Source: Luteimicrobium album (GTDB lineage: Bacteria > Actinomycetota > Actinomycetes > Actinomycetales > Cellulomonadaceae). From it: DNA of 64,000 nt. Below, in pieces: positions 1 to 12,795 of this stretch (position 1 is the stretch's first letter; every line of letters begins with the position of its first letter). Below the pieces are notes generated by a model, which had not been told where the DNA came from, searched no databases, and was given only the letters and a program-made list of their open reading frames with translations. The stretch is taken from the NCBI RefSeq assembly GCF_030161555.1, contig NZ_BSUK01000001.1, positions 310,001 to 374,000 on the forward strand, in the 5' to 3' direction. Position numbers and translations under genes: made by a program.

Positions 1-994
1 CCGGGTTCGAGAGCACCGAACGGTGCAGGTCGGCGCAGATCGTTCGCTTGATGACCCCGTCGACGGCGTTGTGGTCGGCCAGCGCGCCGTTGCACAGCAA
101 CGCGTCGCTGGTCGAGGGCTTCGCGATGGCGGAGACCTCGTTGCCCGCCCCGTCGCGCACGTGCATCACGCCGTCACCGCCGACGCGACCCACGAACTGA
201 TTCGAGGGCTGGTCCTCGTACGGCACGAAGACGAGGTCGTGGCTCGTGTAGTAGCTCCACGCGTCGTTGATCGACGAGTCGAGGAGCGAGCCGGACAGGC
301 CCCGGCTCAGCGAATGGCCCGGGGACAGGACACGCAGCACGCTGCCGCCGGACTCCACCACGCTCGCGTTCCACCCGGCGCTGCGCACGGCGTCCACGAC
401 GTGCTGGAATCCGTCGGTCTTGAGCCGGCCCTCGGAGTGGATGGTGCCGGCGCCGTCCTTCGCGCCGACCTGGTACGGCGAGCCGAACATGTCGACCTGG
501 GTGCTGTTGATCCACAGGCCGCCCGCGTCGAACGTGAGCTCGGACCAGTTGAAGTCGACGTTCGCGTTCTCGTCCTGCGGGTTGTCCAGCGACGGCTGGA
601 CGAACTTCGAGTTGTTCACCTTGAACAGGTGCAGAGGCTGACCGTACGAGAAGTAGATCCGGCCTGACATCTGCGCGAGGGTGATCGTCTTCGACTGGCG
701 GTTCGCGGGCCCCGCGATCCGCACGGCGGAGTCGTCGATCCGCACGGGGGTCGGACCCGCGTCACCCCAGGGCGTGAAGTGCCCGGAAGCGTCGAACCAG
801 CCGTCGACGTCGGGCGCCGAGAGCTGGTGCCCGAGGACGTAGACGTAGACCGCATCGCCGCGGCCCGAGTCGTTCGTGATGGTAAACGGGATGGTGCTCG
901 GCGCGGCGTGGGCCGGGGCCAGCCCGACGAGCGCGCCCGCGAGCAGGGCGGCAGCCCCCAAGGCGGCCGTCACGAGTCTTCGAATGGAACGCAT
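1..994 (-). CDS. Secreted GH64 endo-beta-1,3-glucanase, 3' end cut off by the window
   Basis: About 331 residues are visible before the window edge. Residues 1-31 form a Sec signal peptide (RSIRR basic start, hydrophobic core, cleavage near AHA-AP). The mature part begins with the IPFTITNDSGRG stretch typical of glycoside hydrolase family 64, the laminaripentaose-producing glucanases with a thaumatin-like fold. The segment WSELTFDAGGLWINSTQVD holds E152 and D168, spaced 16 residues apart as are the catalytic Glu and Asp of characterised GH64 enzymes. It closely resembles the yeast-lytic glucanase of Cellulosimicrobium cellulans as I remember it. A C-terminal carbohydrate-binding module is common in the family but would lie outside the window. 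It is divergent from the chitinase, so both may serve degradation of fungal walls. The ATG at 992-994 is chosen for the signal peptide. Confidence 0.9.
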   Translation of the reverse strand, partial: MRSIRRLVTAALGAAALLAGALVGLAPAHAAPSTIPFTITNDSGRGDAVYVYVLGHQLSAPDVDGWFDASGHFTPWGDAGPTPVRIDDSAVRIAGPANRQSKTITLAQMSGRIYFSYGQPLHLFKVNNSKFVQPSLDNPQDENANVDFNWSELTFDAGGLWINSTQVDMFGSPYQVGAKDGAGTIHSEGRLKTDGFQHVVDAVRSAGWNASVVESGGSVLRVLSPGHSLSRGLSGSLLDSSINDAWSYYTSHDLVFVPYEDQPSNQFVGRVGGDGVMHVRDGAGNEVSAIAKPSTSDALLCNGALADHNAVDGVIKRTICADLHRSVLSNP

Positions 995-1250
995 AGCTTT
1001 GCCACTTCCTCTTCTGTGAGTGATCTCAGGGCTCGGGTGCGTCGCGGCAACGCTGTCAGGCGGCCCGTGAGGGGTCAAGCAACCGGCAGGGACGTACGGG
1101 AAATCCCCTACGTGTCCGCGCGCCACGCCACGAACTCTGCGGTGTTCCCTCATGGCGTCAGAGGCCGGGACGTACCACCATTTTGTTCACCCTGCTCACA
1201 GATTCGGCGCCCAGGGAGGGTGGCCGGGTCACCGAACTCGAGGACGAGAT
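995..1250. promoter_or_regulatory. Divergent intergenic region between glucanase and chitinase genes
   Basis: These 256 bases must hold the promoters of both divergent secreted hydrolases. The chitinase start is preceded by a GAGGACGAG ribosome-binding site at about 1240. I could not identify a convincing operator or -35/-10 pair. No gene is visible here: reading the chitinase frame further upstream to 1152 gives residues unlike a signal peptide. Confidence 0.4.
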
Positions 1251-3197
<1,947 letters not shown>

Positions 3198-3212
3198 CCG
3201 CCTGACGAGGTG

Positions 3213-3255
3213 GCGCGAGGGCGTCGTACCCGCAATGGGTGCGGCGCCCTCGCGC
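3213..3255. terminator. Bidirectional terminator hairpin between convergent genes
   Basis: Arms at 3213-3223 and 3245-3255 pair over 11 bases (GCGCGAGGGCG with CGCCCTCGCGC). The loop contains a further small palindrome, ACCC/GGGT. It lies between the stops of the chitinase and the opposing aminotransferase, where a shared terminator is expected. Confidence 0.7.
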
Positions 3256-3278
3256 GTGGGGCGGGAGAAGGCCCGCGC

Positions 3279-5449
<2,171 letters not shown>

Positions 5450-5453
<4 letters not shown>

Positions 5454-6742
5454 TGCTGCAGCCCGGGGTAGAGCGGGAACTGGGCGGTGAGCGCGTCCAC
5501 GCGCTTCTTCAGACCCTCGACGTCGGACGACGCGCCGTCGCGCAGCGCCGTCGCGATGATGTCGGCCACCTCCGCGAACTCGGCGTCGCCGAACCCGCGG
5601 GTGGCGAGCGCCGGCGTGCCGATCCGCAGACCCGAGGTCACGCGCGGCGGGCGCGGGTCGAACGGCACTGCGTTGCGGTTCACGGTGATGCCGACGTCGT
5701 GCAGGAGGTCCTCCGCCTGCTGGCCGTCGAGCGCGCTGTGACGCAGGTCGACGAGCACGAGGTGGACGTCGGTGCCACCGGTCAGGACGGACACGCCCTT
5801 GTCGGCGACGTCGGTGGATGCGAGGCGCTCGGCGATGATCTGCGCGCCGCGGAGCGTGCGCTCCTGGCGGTCCTTGAAGCCCTCGCTCGCGGCGACCTTG
5901 AAGGACACGGCCTTCGCGGCGACCACGTGCATGAGGGGTCCACCCTGCTGGCCCGGGAAGACCGCGGAGTCGATCTTCTTGGCGAACTCCTCCTTGGACA
6001 GGATGAAGCCGGAGCGGGGACCGCCGATCGTCTTGTGCACGGTCGAGGAGACGACGTCGGCATAGGGCACGGGGCTCGGGTGCAGCCCGGCGGCCACGAG
6101 GCCGGCGAAGTGCGCCATGTCGACCCAGAGCTTCGCGCCGACCTCGTCGGCGATCTCCCGGAACGCCGCGAAGTCGAGGTGGCGCGGGTACGCCGACCAG
6201 CCGCCGATGATGACGTCGGGGCGGTGCTCGAGCGCGGCCTCGCGGACCTTGTCCATGTCGACGCGGTAGGTCTGCGGGTCGACACCGTACGCCGCGACGT
6301 CGTAGAGGCGGCCAGAGAAGTTGATCCTCATGCCGTGCGTGAGGTGCCCGCCGTGCGCGAGCTCGAGGCCGAGGATCTTGTCGCCCGCGTTGATGAGGGC
6401 GTGCAGGACCGCGGCGTTGGCCGTCGCGCCGGAGTGCGGCTGGACGTTCGCGTGCTCGGCACCGAAGAGGGCCTTGGCGCGGGCGATCGCGAGGTTCTCC
6501 GCGATGTCGACCTGGTCGCAGCCGCCGTAGTAGCGACGGCCGGGGTAGCCCTCGGCGTACTTGTTCGTGAGGACGGAGCCCTGCGCCTGCAGGACCGCGC
6601 GCGGCACGAAGTTCTCGGACGCGATCATCTCGAGGGTGTCGCGCTGGCGGGCGAGCTCGCCGTCGAGGACCGCCGCGATCTCGGGGTCGAGCTCGGCGAG
6701 AGACTGGTCGAGGACGTCGTTCTGGCTGGGCTGGGCGCTCAT
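5450..6742 (-). CDS. glyA: Serine hydroxymethyltransferase GlyA
   Basis: 430 residues, standard length. GlyA converts serine and THF to glycine and 5,10-methylene-THF with PLP. Recognisable segments are [33 protein letters not shown], the GHLTHG loop, [12 protein letters not shown], and the Schiff-base lysine in [19 protein letters not shown] 6740-6742 is chosen because it follows a GGGAGAAG site and begins MSAQPSQND; the longer in-frame extension to 6898 would run through the riboswitch. It is the first gene of glyA-folD-aminotransferase. An aptamer of the ZTP class lies in its leader. Confidence 0.97.
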
Positions 6743-6802
6743 GCTTCTCCCTGTCGGGGCCGGTGTCCCGCGGACTCGCGTCGACGGAACGAGGGTCGGA
6801 GA

Positions 6803-6893
6803 CCGGGGCCCAGGCGAACGACCCGTGTTGCGTCGGTCAGAAAGCACGTCGCTCCCCGGTGGTGATCCACCTGATGCGCCAGTCGCGACGCGT
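6803..6893 (-). promoter_or_regulatory. ZTP (pfl) riboswitch in the glyA leader
   Basis: Read on the minus strand, the leader contains GCGACTGGCG, AGGTGGA, ACCACCGGGGAGCGACG and, after a linker, TCGCCTGGGCC. These are the conserved blocks of the ZTP/pfl aptamer, including the GCCUGGGC part of the second subdomain. A TANNNT-type -10 box (TAGCAT, plus-strand 6897-6902) sits directly upstream, so the transcript should begin at the aptamer. Control of glyA and folD is a typical context for this class. The expression platform is not obvious. Confidence 0.88.
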
Positions 6894-6968
6894 CCCATGC
6901 TAGCCGACCTCCGCCGGACGGGAAGCCCCCGACCCGGCTCGGGAGCCCGCCCCGGCTACGATGTGAAC

Positions 6969-8156
6969 GTGCCTGAGCCACGACGCCCCACCGGCAACCA
7001 GGCCGCGCTCCGGGAGGCGAATCGCAGCCGCATCATCGACGCGGTCAAGCACCATGGCGCCCTGACGCAGGTCGAACTCGCCGGAACCACCGGCCTTTCT
7101 CCCGCGACCGTCTCGAACATCGTCAAGGAGCTCAGCACCTCGGGTGTCCTGCACACCGCCCCCAGCACCCGCAGCGGGCGCCGCGCGCAGCGCGTCACGC
7201 TCGCTCACCAGCTCGGGCTGACCGTCGGGATCCACGTCTCGACGCGACACATGCACGTCGCCCTCGCCGACACCCGGTACACGGTCGTGACCGAGCACCG
7301 GATGCCGCTCGCCCGCCACCACCGGGCCGACAGCGAGCTCGACAAGGCGGCGCTCCTCATCGCCGACATGATCGAGTCGGTCGACGCGGACCGCGAGGAG
7401 ATCCTCGGCGTCGGGATCGCCGTCGCCGCGCCCGTGGACCACGGCACGGGCATGATCGCCCGCCGCGGGCTCATGCGCGGCTGGGACGGCATCCCCATCG
7501 CCGAGAGCATGGCACAGCGGGTCGGCTGCCCCACCTACGTCGACAACTCCTCCAACCTCGCGGCGCTCGCCGAGCTCCGGCTCGGCGCTGCACGCGGCCG
7601 GTCCGACGTCGTCGTCCTGGAGCTGAGCGACGGGATCGGCGCGGGGATCGTCACCGGCGGCCGGGTGCTCGCCGGGCAGCACGGGACGGCCGGCGAGCTC
7701 GGCCACGTCGTCGTCGATCCCCACGGGCCGGTGTGCCGGTGCGGCAACCGAGGGTGCCTCGAGGCGGTCGCGGGCATCGACGCGGTGCTCGACGTCGTCA
7801 ACTCCGGGCGCAGCCGCGCAGTCAACTTCACCGACCTGGTCGTGGCGGCGCTCACGGGCGACGACGAGTCGATCCGCGCGATCGCCGACGCGGGTCGCGC
7901 CGTCGGACGCGCCGTCGCCGGTCTCGCCAACGTGCTCGACCCCCAGCGGGTCGTCGTCGGCGGAGAGTTCGCACGCGCGGGCGAGCTGCTCGTCGGTCCG
8001 ATCCGCCACGCGTTCGAAGCCGGTCTGCTGCGCGACGTCGGGGCCCTTCCGGAGCTGGTCCAGACCGAGCTCGGCGGCCGAGCTCCCGTGCTCGGCGCAC
8101 TGGCGCTCGCGATCGATGCCCTCGACATCCAGGACCTCGTGATCCATGACGAGTGA
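6969..8156 (+). CDS. ROK-family transcriptional regulator
   Basis: About 395 residues. An N-terminal winged helix-turn-helix (residues about 15-70, with ALTQVELAGTTGLSPATVSNIVKEL) precedes a ROK sugar-kinase-like domain. The zinc-binding cluster CRCGNRGCLEA of ROK proteins is present. It sits directly upstream of and overlapping a sugar ABC transporter operon, so it likely senses the transported sugar and controls those genes, as XylR/NagC-type ROK repressors do. GTG 6969 is used; GTG 6963 in the same frame is equally possible, and no clear ribosome-binding site separates them. It is divergent from glyA across a short gap. Confidence 0.9.
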   Translation: MPEPRRPTGNQAALREANRSRIIDAVKHHGALTQVELAGTTGLSPATVSNIVKELSTSGVLHTAPSTRSGRRAQRVTLAHQLGLTVGIHVSTRHMHVALADTRYTVVTEHRMPLARHHRADSELDKAALLIADMIESVDADREEILGVGIAVAAPVDHGTGMIARRGLMRGWDGIPIAESMAQRVGCPTYVDNSSNLAALAELRLGAARGRSDVVVLELSDGIGAGIVTGGRVLAGQHGTAGELGHVVVDPHGPVCRCGNRGCLEAVAGIDAVLDVVNSGRSRAVNFTDLVVAALTGDDESIRAIADAGRAVGRAVAGLANVLDPQRVVVGGEFARAGELLVGPIRHAFEAGLLRDVGALPELVQTELGGRAPVLGALALAIDALDIQDLVIHDE

Positions 8157-9294
8157 GGCCCGCGCCCGACGCCGATGGCGCCCGGCGCGCGGTCCGCTCG
8201 TCCGCGTCATGGCGGCGTCGGCGGTGGCCGGAGCGCTGGTGACGCTGACGGCCTGCGCGAACGGGGTCTCCCCGGAAGGCTCCCGGACCGGCACGCGCCC
8301 AGCCACCGAGGCGAAGATCGGCCTGCTGCTGCCCGACAGCGTCACGCCGCGGTACTCCACGGCCGACTACCCGCTGTTCAAGGCGGCCGTCGCGGAGCGT
8401 TGCCCGCGATGCCAGGTGCTGTACCAGAACGCCGCGGGGAGCGCCGCCGCCCAGCAGCAACAGGCCCAGGCGATGATCACGCAGGACGTCTCCGTCCTCG
8501 TGCTCGACCCTTTCGACCGCCAGGCCGCGGCGGCCATCGTCACCCAGGCCCGGGCCAAGGGCATCCCGGTCATCGCCTATGACCGGCTCGTCGACTCGGG
8601 CGGCCTGGCCGCCTACGTCTCGTTCGACAACGAGAAGATCGGCGAGCTCCAGGCACGCTCCCTCGTCGACCGGATGCGAGCGCTCGGGCTGCCCGACGAC
8701 GCAGGGATCCTCGAGATCAACGGCTCGCCCACGGACAACAACGCCAGGCTCTACCAGCAGGGCGCCAGGAACGTGCTCAAGACCACCGGGTACCGCGTGC
8801 TCGGCTCGTTCGACACGCCCGGCTGGGACCCGATCAAGGCGCAGCAGTGGGCCTCCGGCCAGATCGCCAAGGTCGGCGCCGACGAGATCAAGGGCGTCTA
8901 CGCCGCGAACGACGACCTGGCCGCCGCAGCCATCTCCGCCCTCCAGTCCGCCGGGGTCGCGACGCTCCCGCCCGTGACCGGCCAGGACGCCTCCCTCGCG
9001 GGACTCCAGCGCGTCATCGCCGGGGAGCAGTACATGACCGTCTACAAGGCCTTCAAGCCCGAGGCCACCAAGGCCGCCGAGCTGGCCCTGGACCTCGCCG
9101 CCGGCAAGAGCGTCTCGCTGCCGACGACCGCGACCACCGCGACCGGGCAGGTCGTGCCCGCGATGCTGCTCGACACCGTGCCCGTCACGGCGGACGACAT
9201 CGCGGACACGGTCGTCAAGGACGGCGTCTTCACGGTCGAGGACCTGTGCACCGCGCCCTATGCCGCGGCGTGCGAAAGGATCGGCCTCGAATGA
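8146..9294 (+). CDS. Sugar ABC transporter substrate-binding lipoprotein (XylF/type 1 periplasmic-binding family)
   Basis: 382 residues. It has a basic N-terminus, hydrophobic segment and lipobox LTAC with C37, so it should be a lipid-anchored binding protein. The fold is the periplasmic-binding-protein type 1 domain seen in XylF and ChvE: AKIGLLLPDSVTPRY, QNAAGSAAAQQQQAQAMI, VLDPFDRQAAAAIV, VIAYDRLVDSGGLAAYVSFDN, GSPTDNNA, and VTGQDASLAGLQRVIAGEQYMTVYK. The substrate is likely xylose or a related monosaccharide. Its ATG lies 11 bases inside the ROK gene, indicating a shared transcript. An ATPase and a permease follow. Confidence 0.9.
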   Translation: MTSEARARRRWRPARGPLVRVMAASAVAGALVTLTACANGVSPEGSRTGTRPATEAKIGLLLPDSVTPRYSTADYPLFKAAVAERCPRCQVLYQNAAGSAAAQQQQAQAMITQDVSVLVLDPFDRQAAAAIVTQARAKGIPVIAYDRLVDSGGLAAYVSFDNEKIGELQARSLVDRMRALGLPDDAGILEINGSPTDNNARLYQQGARNVLKTTGYRVLGSFDTPGWDPIKAQQWASGQIAKVGADEIKGVYAANDDLAAAAISALQSAGVATLPPVTGQDASLAGLQRVIAGEQYMTVYKAFKPEATKAAELALDLAAGKSVSLPTTATTATGQVVPAMLLDTVPVTADDIADTVVKDGVFTVEDLCTAPYAAACERIGLE

Positions 9295-9325
9295 AGCGAG
9301 CCATCGCCGACGAAGGGTACGACGG

Positions 9326-10135
9326 GTGACCACGACCGAGCTCGACCTCAGACCGCGGGTCCCGGCGACCGAGCCGGTGATGTCGCTGCGCGGCATCACG
9401 AAGCGCTTCGGCGCGGTCCGCGCACTCTCCCGGGTCGACCTCGACGTCTACCCCGGCGAGGTCGTCGCGCTCGTCGGCGACAACGGCGCGGGCAAGTCGA
9501 CGCTCGTCAAGATCCTCGCCGGGGTGCACCAGCAGGACGACGGCACGATCACGTTCGAGAACGCCGTCGTGAGCATCACCGATCCGGCCGCCGCCAGGGA
9601 GCTCGGCATCTCGTCGGTGTTCCAGGACCTGGCGCTGTGCGACAACCTCGACGTCGTGGCCAACCTGTTCCTCGGCCACGAGGTCACGACCGGCGGCGTC
9701 ATCGACGAGGAGGAGATGGAGCGTCGCTCGTGGGAGCTGCTCCGCCAGCTGTCGGCACGCATCCCGTCGGTCCGCACGCACGTCGCGGCGCTGTCCGGCG
9801 GCCAGCGCCAGAGCGTCGCCATCGCGCGTGCCCTCGTCGGCGAGCCGAAGGTCGTGGTGCTCGACGAGCCGACCGCCGCACTCGGCGTCGCGCAGACGGC
9901 CGAGGTCCTCAACCTGATCGAGCGGCTGCGCGAGCGCGGCCACGGCGTCGTGTTCGTCAGCCACAACCTCGCGGACGTCCAGGCCGTCGCGGACCGCGTC
10001 GTCGTCCTGCGGCTCGGGCGCAACAACGGCACCTTCAACACGCGCGACATCAGCTACGAGGACATCATCGCCGCCATCACCGGCGCCACCGACCACGGCG
10101 CCAGCCGCAACCCGTTCACCGAGGAGCCTGCATGA
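9326..10135 (+). CDS. Sugar ABC transporter ATP-binding protein (XylG-like, single domain)
   Basis: 269 residues, a single ATPase domain and not the fused double type. Walker A GDNGAGKST, signature LSGGQRQSVAIARAL, Walker [12 protein letters not shown] and the switch histidine in FVSHN are all visible. It energises the permease encoded next. GTG 9326 is chosen because the aligned N-terminus begins a short distance before the MSLRGITKRFGAV strand, with GAAGGG upstream. It is 31 bases after the binding-protein gene and overlaps the permease start in ATGA. Confidence 0.9.
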   Translation: MTTTELDLRPRVPATEPVMSLRGITKRFGAVRALSRVDLDVYPGEVVALVGDNGAGKSTLVKILAGVHQQDDGTITFENAVVSITDPAAARELGISSVFQDLALCDNLDVVANLFLGHEVTTGGVIDEEEMERRSWELLRQLSARIPSVRTHVAALSGGQRQSVAIARALVGEPKVVVLDEPTAALGVAQTAEVLNLIERLRERGHGVVFVSHNLADVQAVADRVVVLRLGRNNGTFNTRDISYEDIIAAITGATDHGASRNPFTEEPA

Positions 10136-11358
10136 GCGCGCCGCTCGCCACGACGCGCCCCGCCATCCCCGGCGGCCCCAGCCTGCTCACCCGGCTCACG
10201 ACGCGCGTCCGGCACGGCGAGCTCGGCCCTCTGCCCGTCGTCGTCGGTCTCGTCATCATCTGGGCCGTCTTCGGTGTGGCCACGGGCGGGGACTTCTTCG
10301 GGGCGGAGAACCTCGTCAACCTGGCCGTCCAGTGCGCCGGACCGGGGCTCATCGCCGTCGGCGTGGTGCTCGTCCTCCTGCTGGGCGAGATCGACCTGTC
10401 CGTCGGCTCCGTGAGCGGACTCGGTGCGGCGGTCCTCGGCGTCGGGCTCGTCAACCACGGCTGGCCCTTCCCGCTCGTCCTCGCGGTCGCGCTCGGCGCC
10501 GGGGCCGTGATCGGTCTCCTCTACGGCTTCCTTTTCGCGCGCTTCGGCGTGCCGAGCTTCGTGCTCACGCTCGCCGGGCTCCTCACCTTCCTCGGGGTCC
10601 AGCTCGCCCTCCTCAACACGAGCGGTTCGATCAACCTGCCGGCGGACTCGTTCATCGTGCGGTTCTCGCTCTTCGAGTACCTCCTCCCCTGGCAGGCCTA
10701 CCTGCTCGCCGTGCTCGGCGCGGGAGGTCTGTTCCTGTCCGACCTGCGCACGAGCAGGCGCCGCGAGCGCGCCGGGCTGGCGAGCCGCCCGCTCGCCGTC
10801 TCGGCGCTCAAGGCGGGTCTCCTGCTCGCCGTGCTGCTCGGGGTCGCGGCATACCTCGCGACGGACCGCGGCACGGGAGTCTCCTTCGCGTTCCTGGTCG
10901 TGGTCGTGGTCGTCGTCAACTTCTTCGTCGGGCGCACACGCTGGGGGCGGTCCATCTACGCCGTCGGCGGCAACGTCGAGGCCGCTCGGCGCGCAGGCGT
11001 ACGCGTGCACGTCGTGTATCTCACCGTCTTCATGCTCTGCTCGGTCTTCGCTGTGGTCGGTGGCCTCGTCTCGGCCGGCAGCCTGACCGCGGTCACGCTG
11101 TCGGCCGGGACCGGCGACGTGAACCTGAACGCCATCGCGGCTGCCGTGATCGGCGGGACGAGCCTCTTCGGTGGTCGTGGCAGCGCGTGGTCCGCCCTCC
11201 TCGGGGTCATCGTCGTGCAGTCCATCGCCAACGGGCTGAGCCTGATGAACTTCCAGGGTGACGCGCCGCGGTTCATCGTCACCGGCGTCGTCCTCCTGCT
11301 CGCCGTGATCGTCGACTCCGTCTCGCGTCGCAGCCGCCAGAACCACGGGACCGTCTGA
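10132..11358 (+). CDS. Sugar ABC transporter permease (XylH/RbsC family)
   Basis: 408 residues with about ten hydrophobic segments. Family marks include GEIDLSVGSVSGLGAAVLG, FLFARFGVPSFVLTLAGLL, YAVGGNVEAARRAGV and the C-terminal NAIAAAVIGGTSLFGGRGS. The size fits XylH rather than the shorter RbsC. It forms the membrane channel of the ROK-linked importer. The ATG overlaps the ATPase stop (ATGA), with GAGGAG upstream. After this gene come about 170 bases and then a terminator shared with the opposing chvE gene. Confidence 0.92.
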   Translation: MSAPLATTRPAIPGGPSLLTRLTTRVRHGELGPLPVVVGLVIIWAVFGVATGGDFFGAENLVNLAVQCAGPGLIAVGVVLVLLLGEIDLSVGSVSGLGAAVLGVGLVNHGWPFPLVLAVALGAGAVIGLLYGFLFARFGVPSFVLTLAGLLTFLGVQLALLNTSGSINLPADSFIVRFSLFEYLLPWQAYLLAVLGAGGLFLSDLRTSRRRERAGLASRPLAVSALKAGLLLAVLLGVAAYLATDRGTGVSFAFLVVVVVVVNFFVGRTRWGRSIYAVGGNVEAARRAGVRVHVVYLTVFMLCSVFAVVGGLVSAGSLTAVTLSAGTGDVNLNAIAAAVIGGTSLFGGRGSAWSALLGVIVVQSIANGLSLMNFQGDAPRFIVTGVVLLLAVIVDSVSRRSRQNHGTV

Positions 11359-11525
11359 CGACGGCTGCGAGACGACGACTGGCTGCCATCATCTGGCTTC
11401 CACCCGGCTGCCACCCGGCTGCCACCGCACCAACCTCACCGCCGTCGTGCGACGTCGCCAGCCACGGCGGCCTTGCAGACCGCACGGACGCGGCGCGCGA
11501 CGCGGCGCACGACACGGCGCACGAC

Positions 11526-11557
11526 GAAGGGCCGCGGTCCGAAGACCGCGGCCCTTC
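11526..11557. terminator. Strong rho-independent-type hairpin between the two sugar ABC operons
   Basis: A perfect 14-base stem (GAAGGGCCGCGGTC, 11526-11539, with GACCGCGGCCCTTC, 11544-11557) closes a CGAA loop. It lies downstream of both the plus-strand permease and minus-strand chvE and can serve both. The bases between 11359 and 11525 contain short direct repeats (GGCTGCCACCC, GACGCGGCGCACGAC) but no gene. Confidence 0.85.
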
Positions 11558-11598
11558 TGGCCGTCCGGGGCTCGCGGTGCGGGCCCCGGACGGGGAAC

Positions 11599-12696
11599 TC
11601 ACTTGGTGAGCGGCGCGAGCGTCGAGTCGTTCGCGTAGACCTCGGCAGCGTTGTCCTTGGTCACGATGATCGGCTTGAGCAGGTTGGCCGGGACGACCTT
11701 GACACCGTTGTTGTAGGACTTGGTGTCGGTGACCGTCGGCTCGTCGCCCTTCTGGTACGCGTTCACCGCGTCGATCGAGGCCTTCACGAGCTCACGGGTG
11801 TCCTTGTAGATGGTCGAGTACTGCACGCCGGCCATGATCGACTTGACCGACTCGACCTCGGAGTCCTGACCGGTGATCACGGGCACCGGCTTGCCGGCCT
11901 GCTTGGCGGACGTGAGGGCCGCACGCGCCAGCGTGTCGTTCGGGGACAGGACACCGTCGAGGTCCTTGTCCTTGTAGTTCGCCGACAGGATCGTGTCCAT
12001 GCGGTTCTGCGCGTTCTCGGGCTTCCACCCCTGCGTCGCCGTCTGCTGCTGGGTCGTCTGACCCGAGACGACCTTGAGCGTGCCGTCCTTGATCTTCGGG
12101 TTGAGCACGCTCATAGCGCCCTCGAAGAAGGGCTTCGAGTTCGCGTCGTCGGGCGAGCCCGAGATGAGCTCGATGTTGTAGGGCCCGCCGCCCTTGCGCG
12201 CCTTGAGCCCGTCGAGCAGCGCCTGGCCCTGGAGCTCGCCGACCTTGAAGTTGTCGAACGCCTCGTAGATGTCGACCGCGTCGGTGTTGAGCAGCAGGCG
12301 GTCGTAGGCGATGACCTTGACGCCCTGGTCGGCCGCGGCCTTGAGCTGGTTGCCCAGCTGCGAGCCGTCGATCGCGCCGACCACGATGACCTTGGCGCCC
12401 TTCTCGACCATGGCCTGGATCTGGTTCTGCTGCTCCGACACGCCGCTGTTCGCGAACTGGACGATCGGCTTGTAGCCGGCGCTCTTGAGCCCGTCCTCGA
12501 AGAGGTTCTGGGCGAGCACCCAGTTCTCCGAGGTCTTCTGGGGGAGCGCGACGCCGATCACGGAGTCCTGAGCGAACCCCTTGGCGTCGGACGTCTTGTC
12601 CGAGTCGCCGCCGCGGTCGGAGCTGGAGCAGCCCGAGAGCACGAGCGCTCCGGCGGCACCGAGGGCGAGGATCGTCGATGCGACCTTCATCTTCAT
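11599..12696 (-). CDS. chvE: ChvE-type multiple-monosaccharide-binding lipoprotein
   Basis: About 365 residues. The lipobox LSGC marks a lipoprotein. Family segments are VIGVALPQKTSENW, GLKSAGYKPIVQFANSGVSEQQNQIQAM, VVGAIDGSQLG, VIAYDRLLLNTDAVDIYEAFDN, ELISGSPDDANSKPFFEGAM, and VITGQDSEVESVKSIMAGVQYSTIYKD. This is the ChvE/MmsA-associated binding protein for glucose, galactose, arabinose and similar sugars. I use ATG 12696 (MKMKVAST), which gives a normal signal; ATG 12708 (MDNT) is in frame, but AGAAGG abuts it directly. The genes run gguA, gguB, chvE in transcription order. Confidence 0.92.
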   Translation of the reverse strand: MKMKVASTILALGAAGALVLSGCSSSDRGGDSDKTSDAKGFAQDSVIGVALPQKTSENWVLAQNLFEDGLKSAGYKPIVQFANSGVSEQQNQIQAMVEKGAKVIVVGAIDGSQLGNQLKAAADQGVKVIAYDRLLLNTDAVDIYEAFDNFKVGELQGQALLDGLKARKGGGPYNIELISGSPDDANSKPFFEGAMSVLNPKIKDGTLKVVSGQTTQQQTATQGWKPENAQNRMDTILSANYKDKDLDGVLSPNDTLARAALTSAKQAGKPVPVITGQDSEVESVKSIMAGVQYSTIYKDTRELVKASIDAVNAYQKGDEPTVTDTKSYNNGVKVVPANLLKPIIVTKDNAAEVYANDSTLAPLTK

Positions 12697-12795
12697 GGTG
12701 TTGTCCATCCTTCTGTGTTGCGGGACCCTTCGTCGGGCCCCGGTGTGGACGATCTGGGGATTACTGGCGTGGGAATGCTGCCGTGACGGTCGGGC

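Noticed and set aside
10054-11346. Long minus-strand frame opposite the sugar permease
   Set aside because: It encodes an Asp/Glu/Arg-rich low-complexity chain with no family features and is the mirror of a membrane protein.
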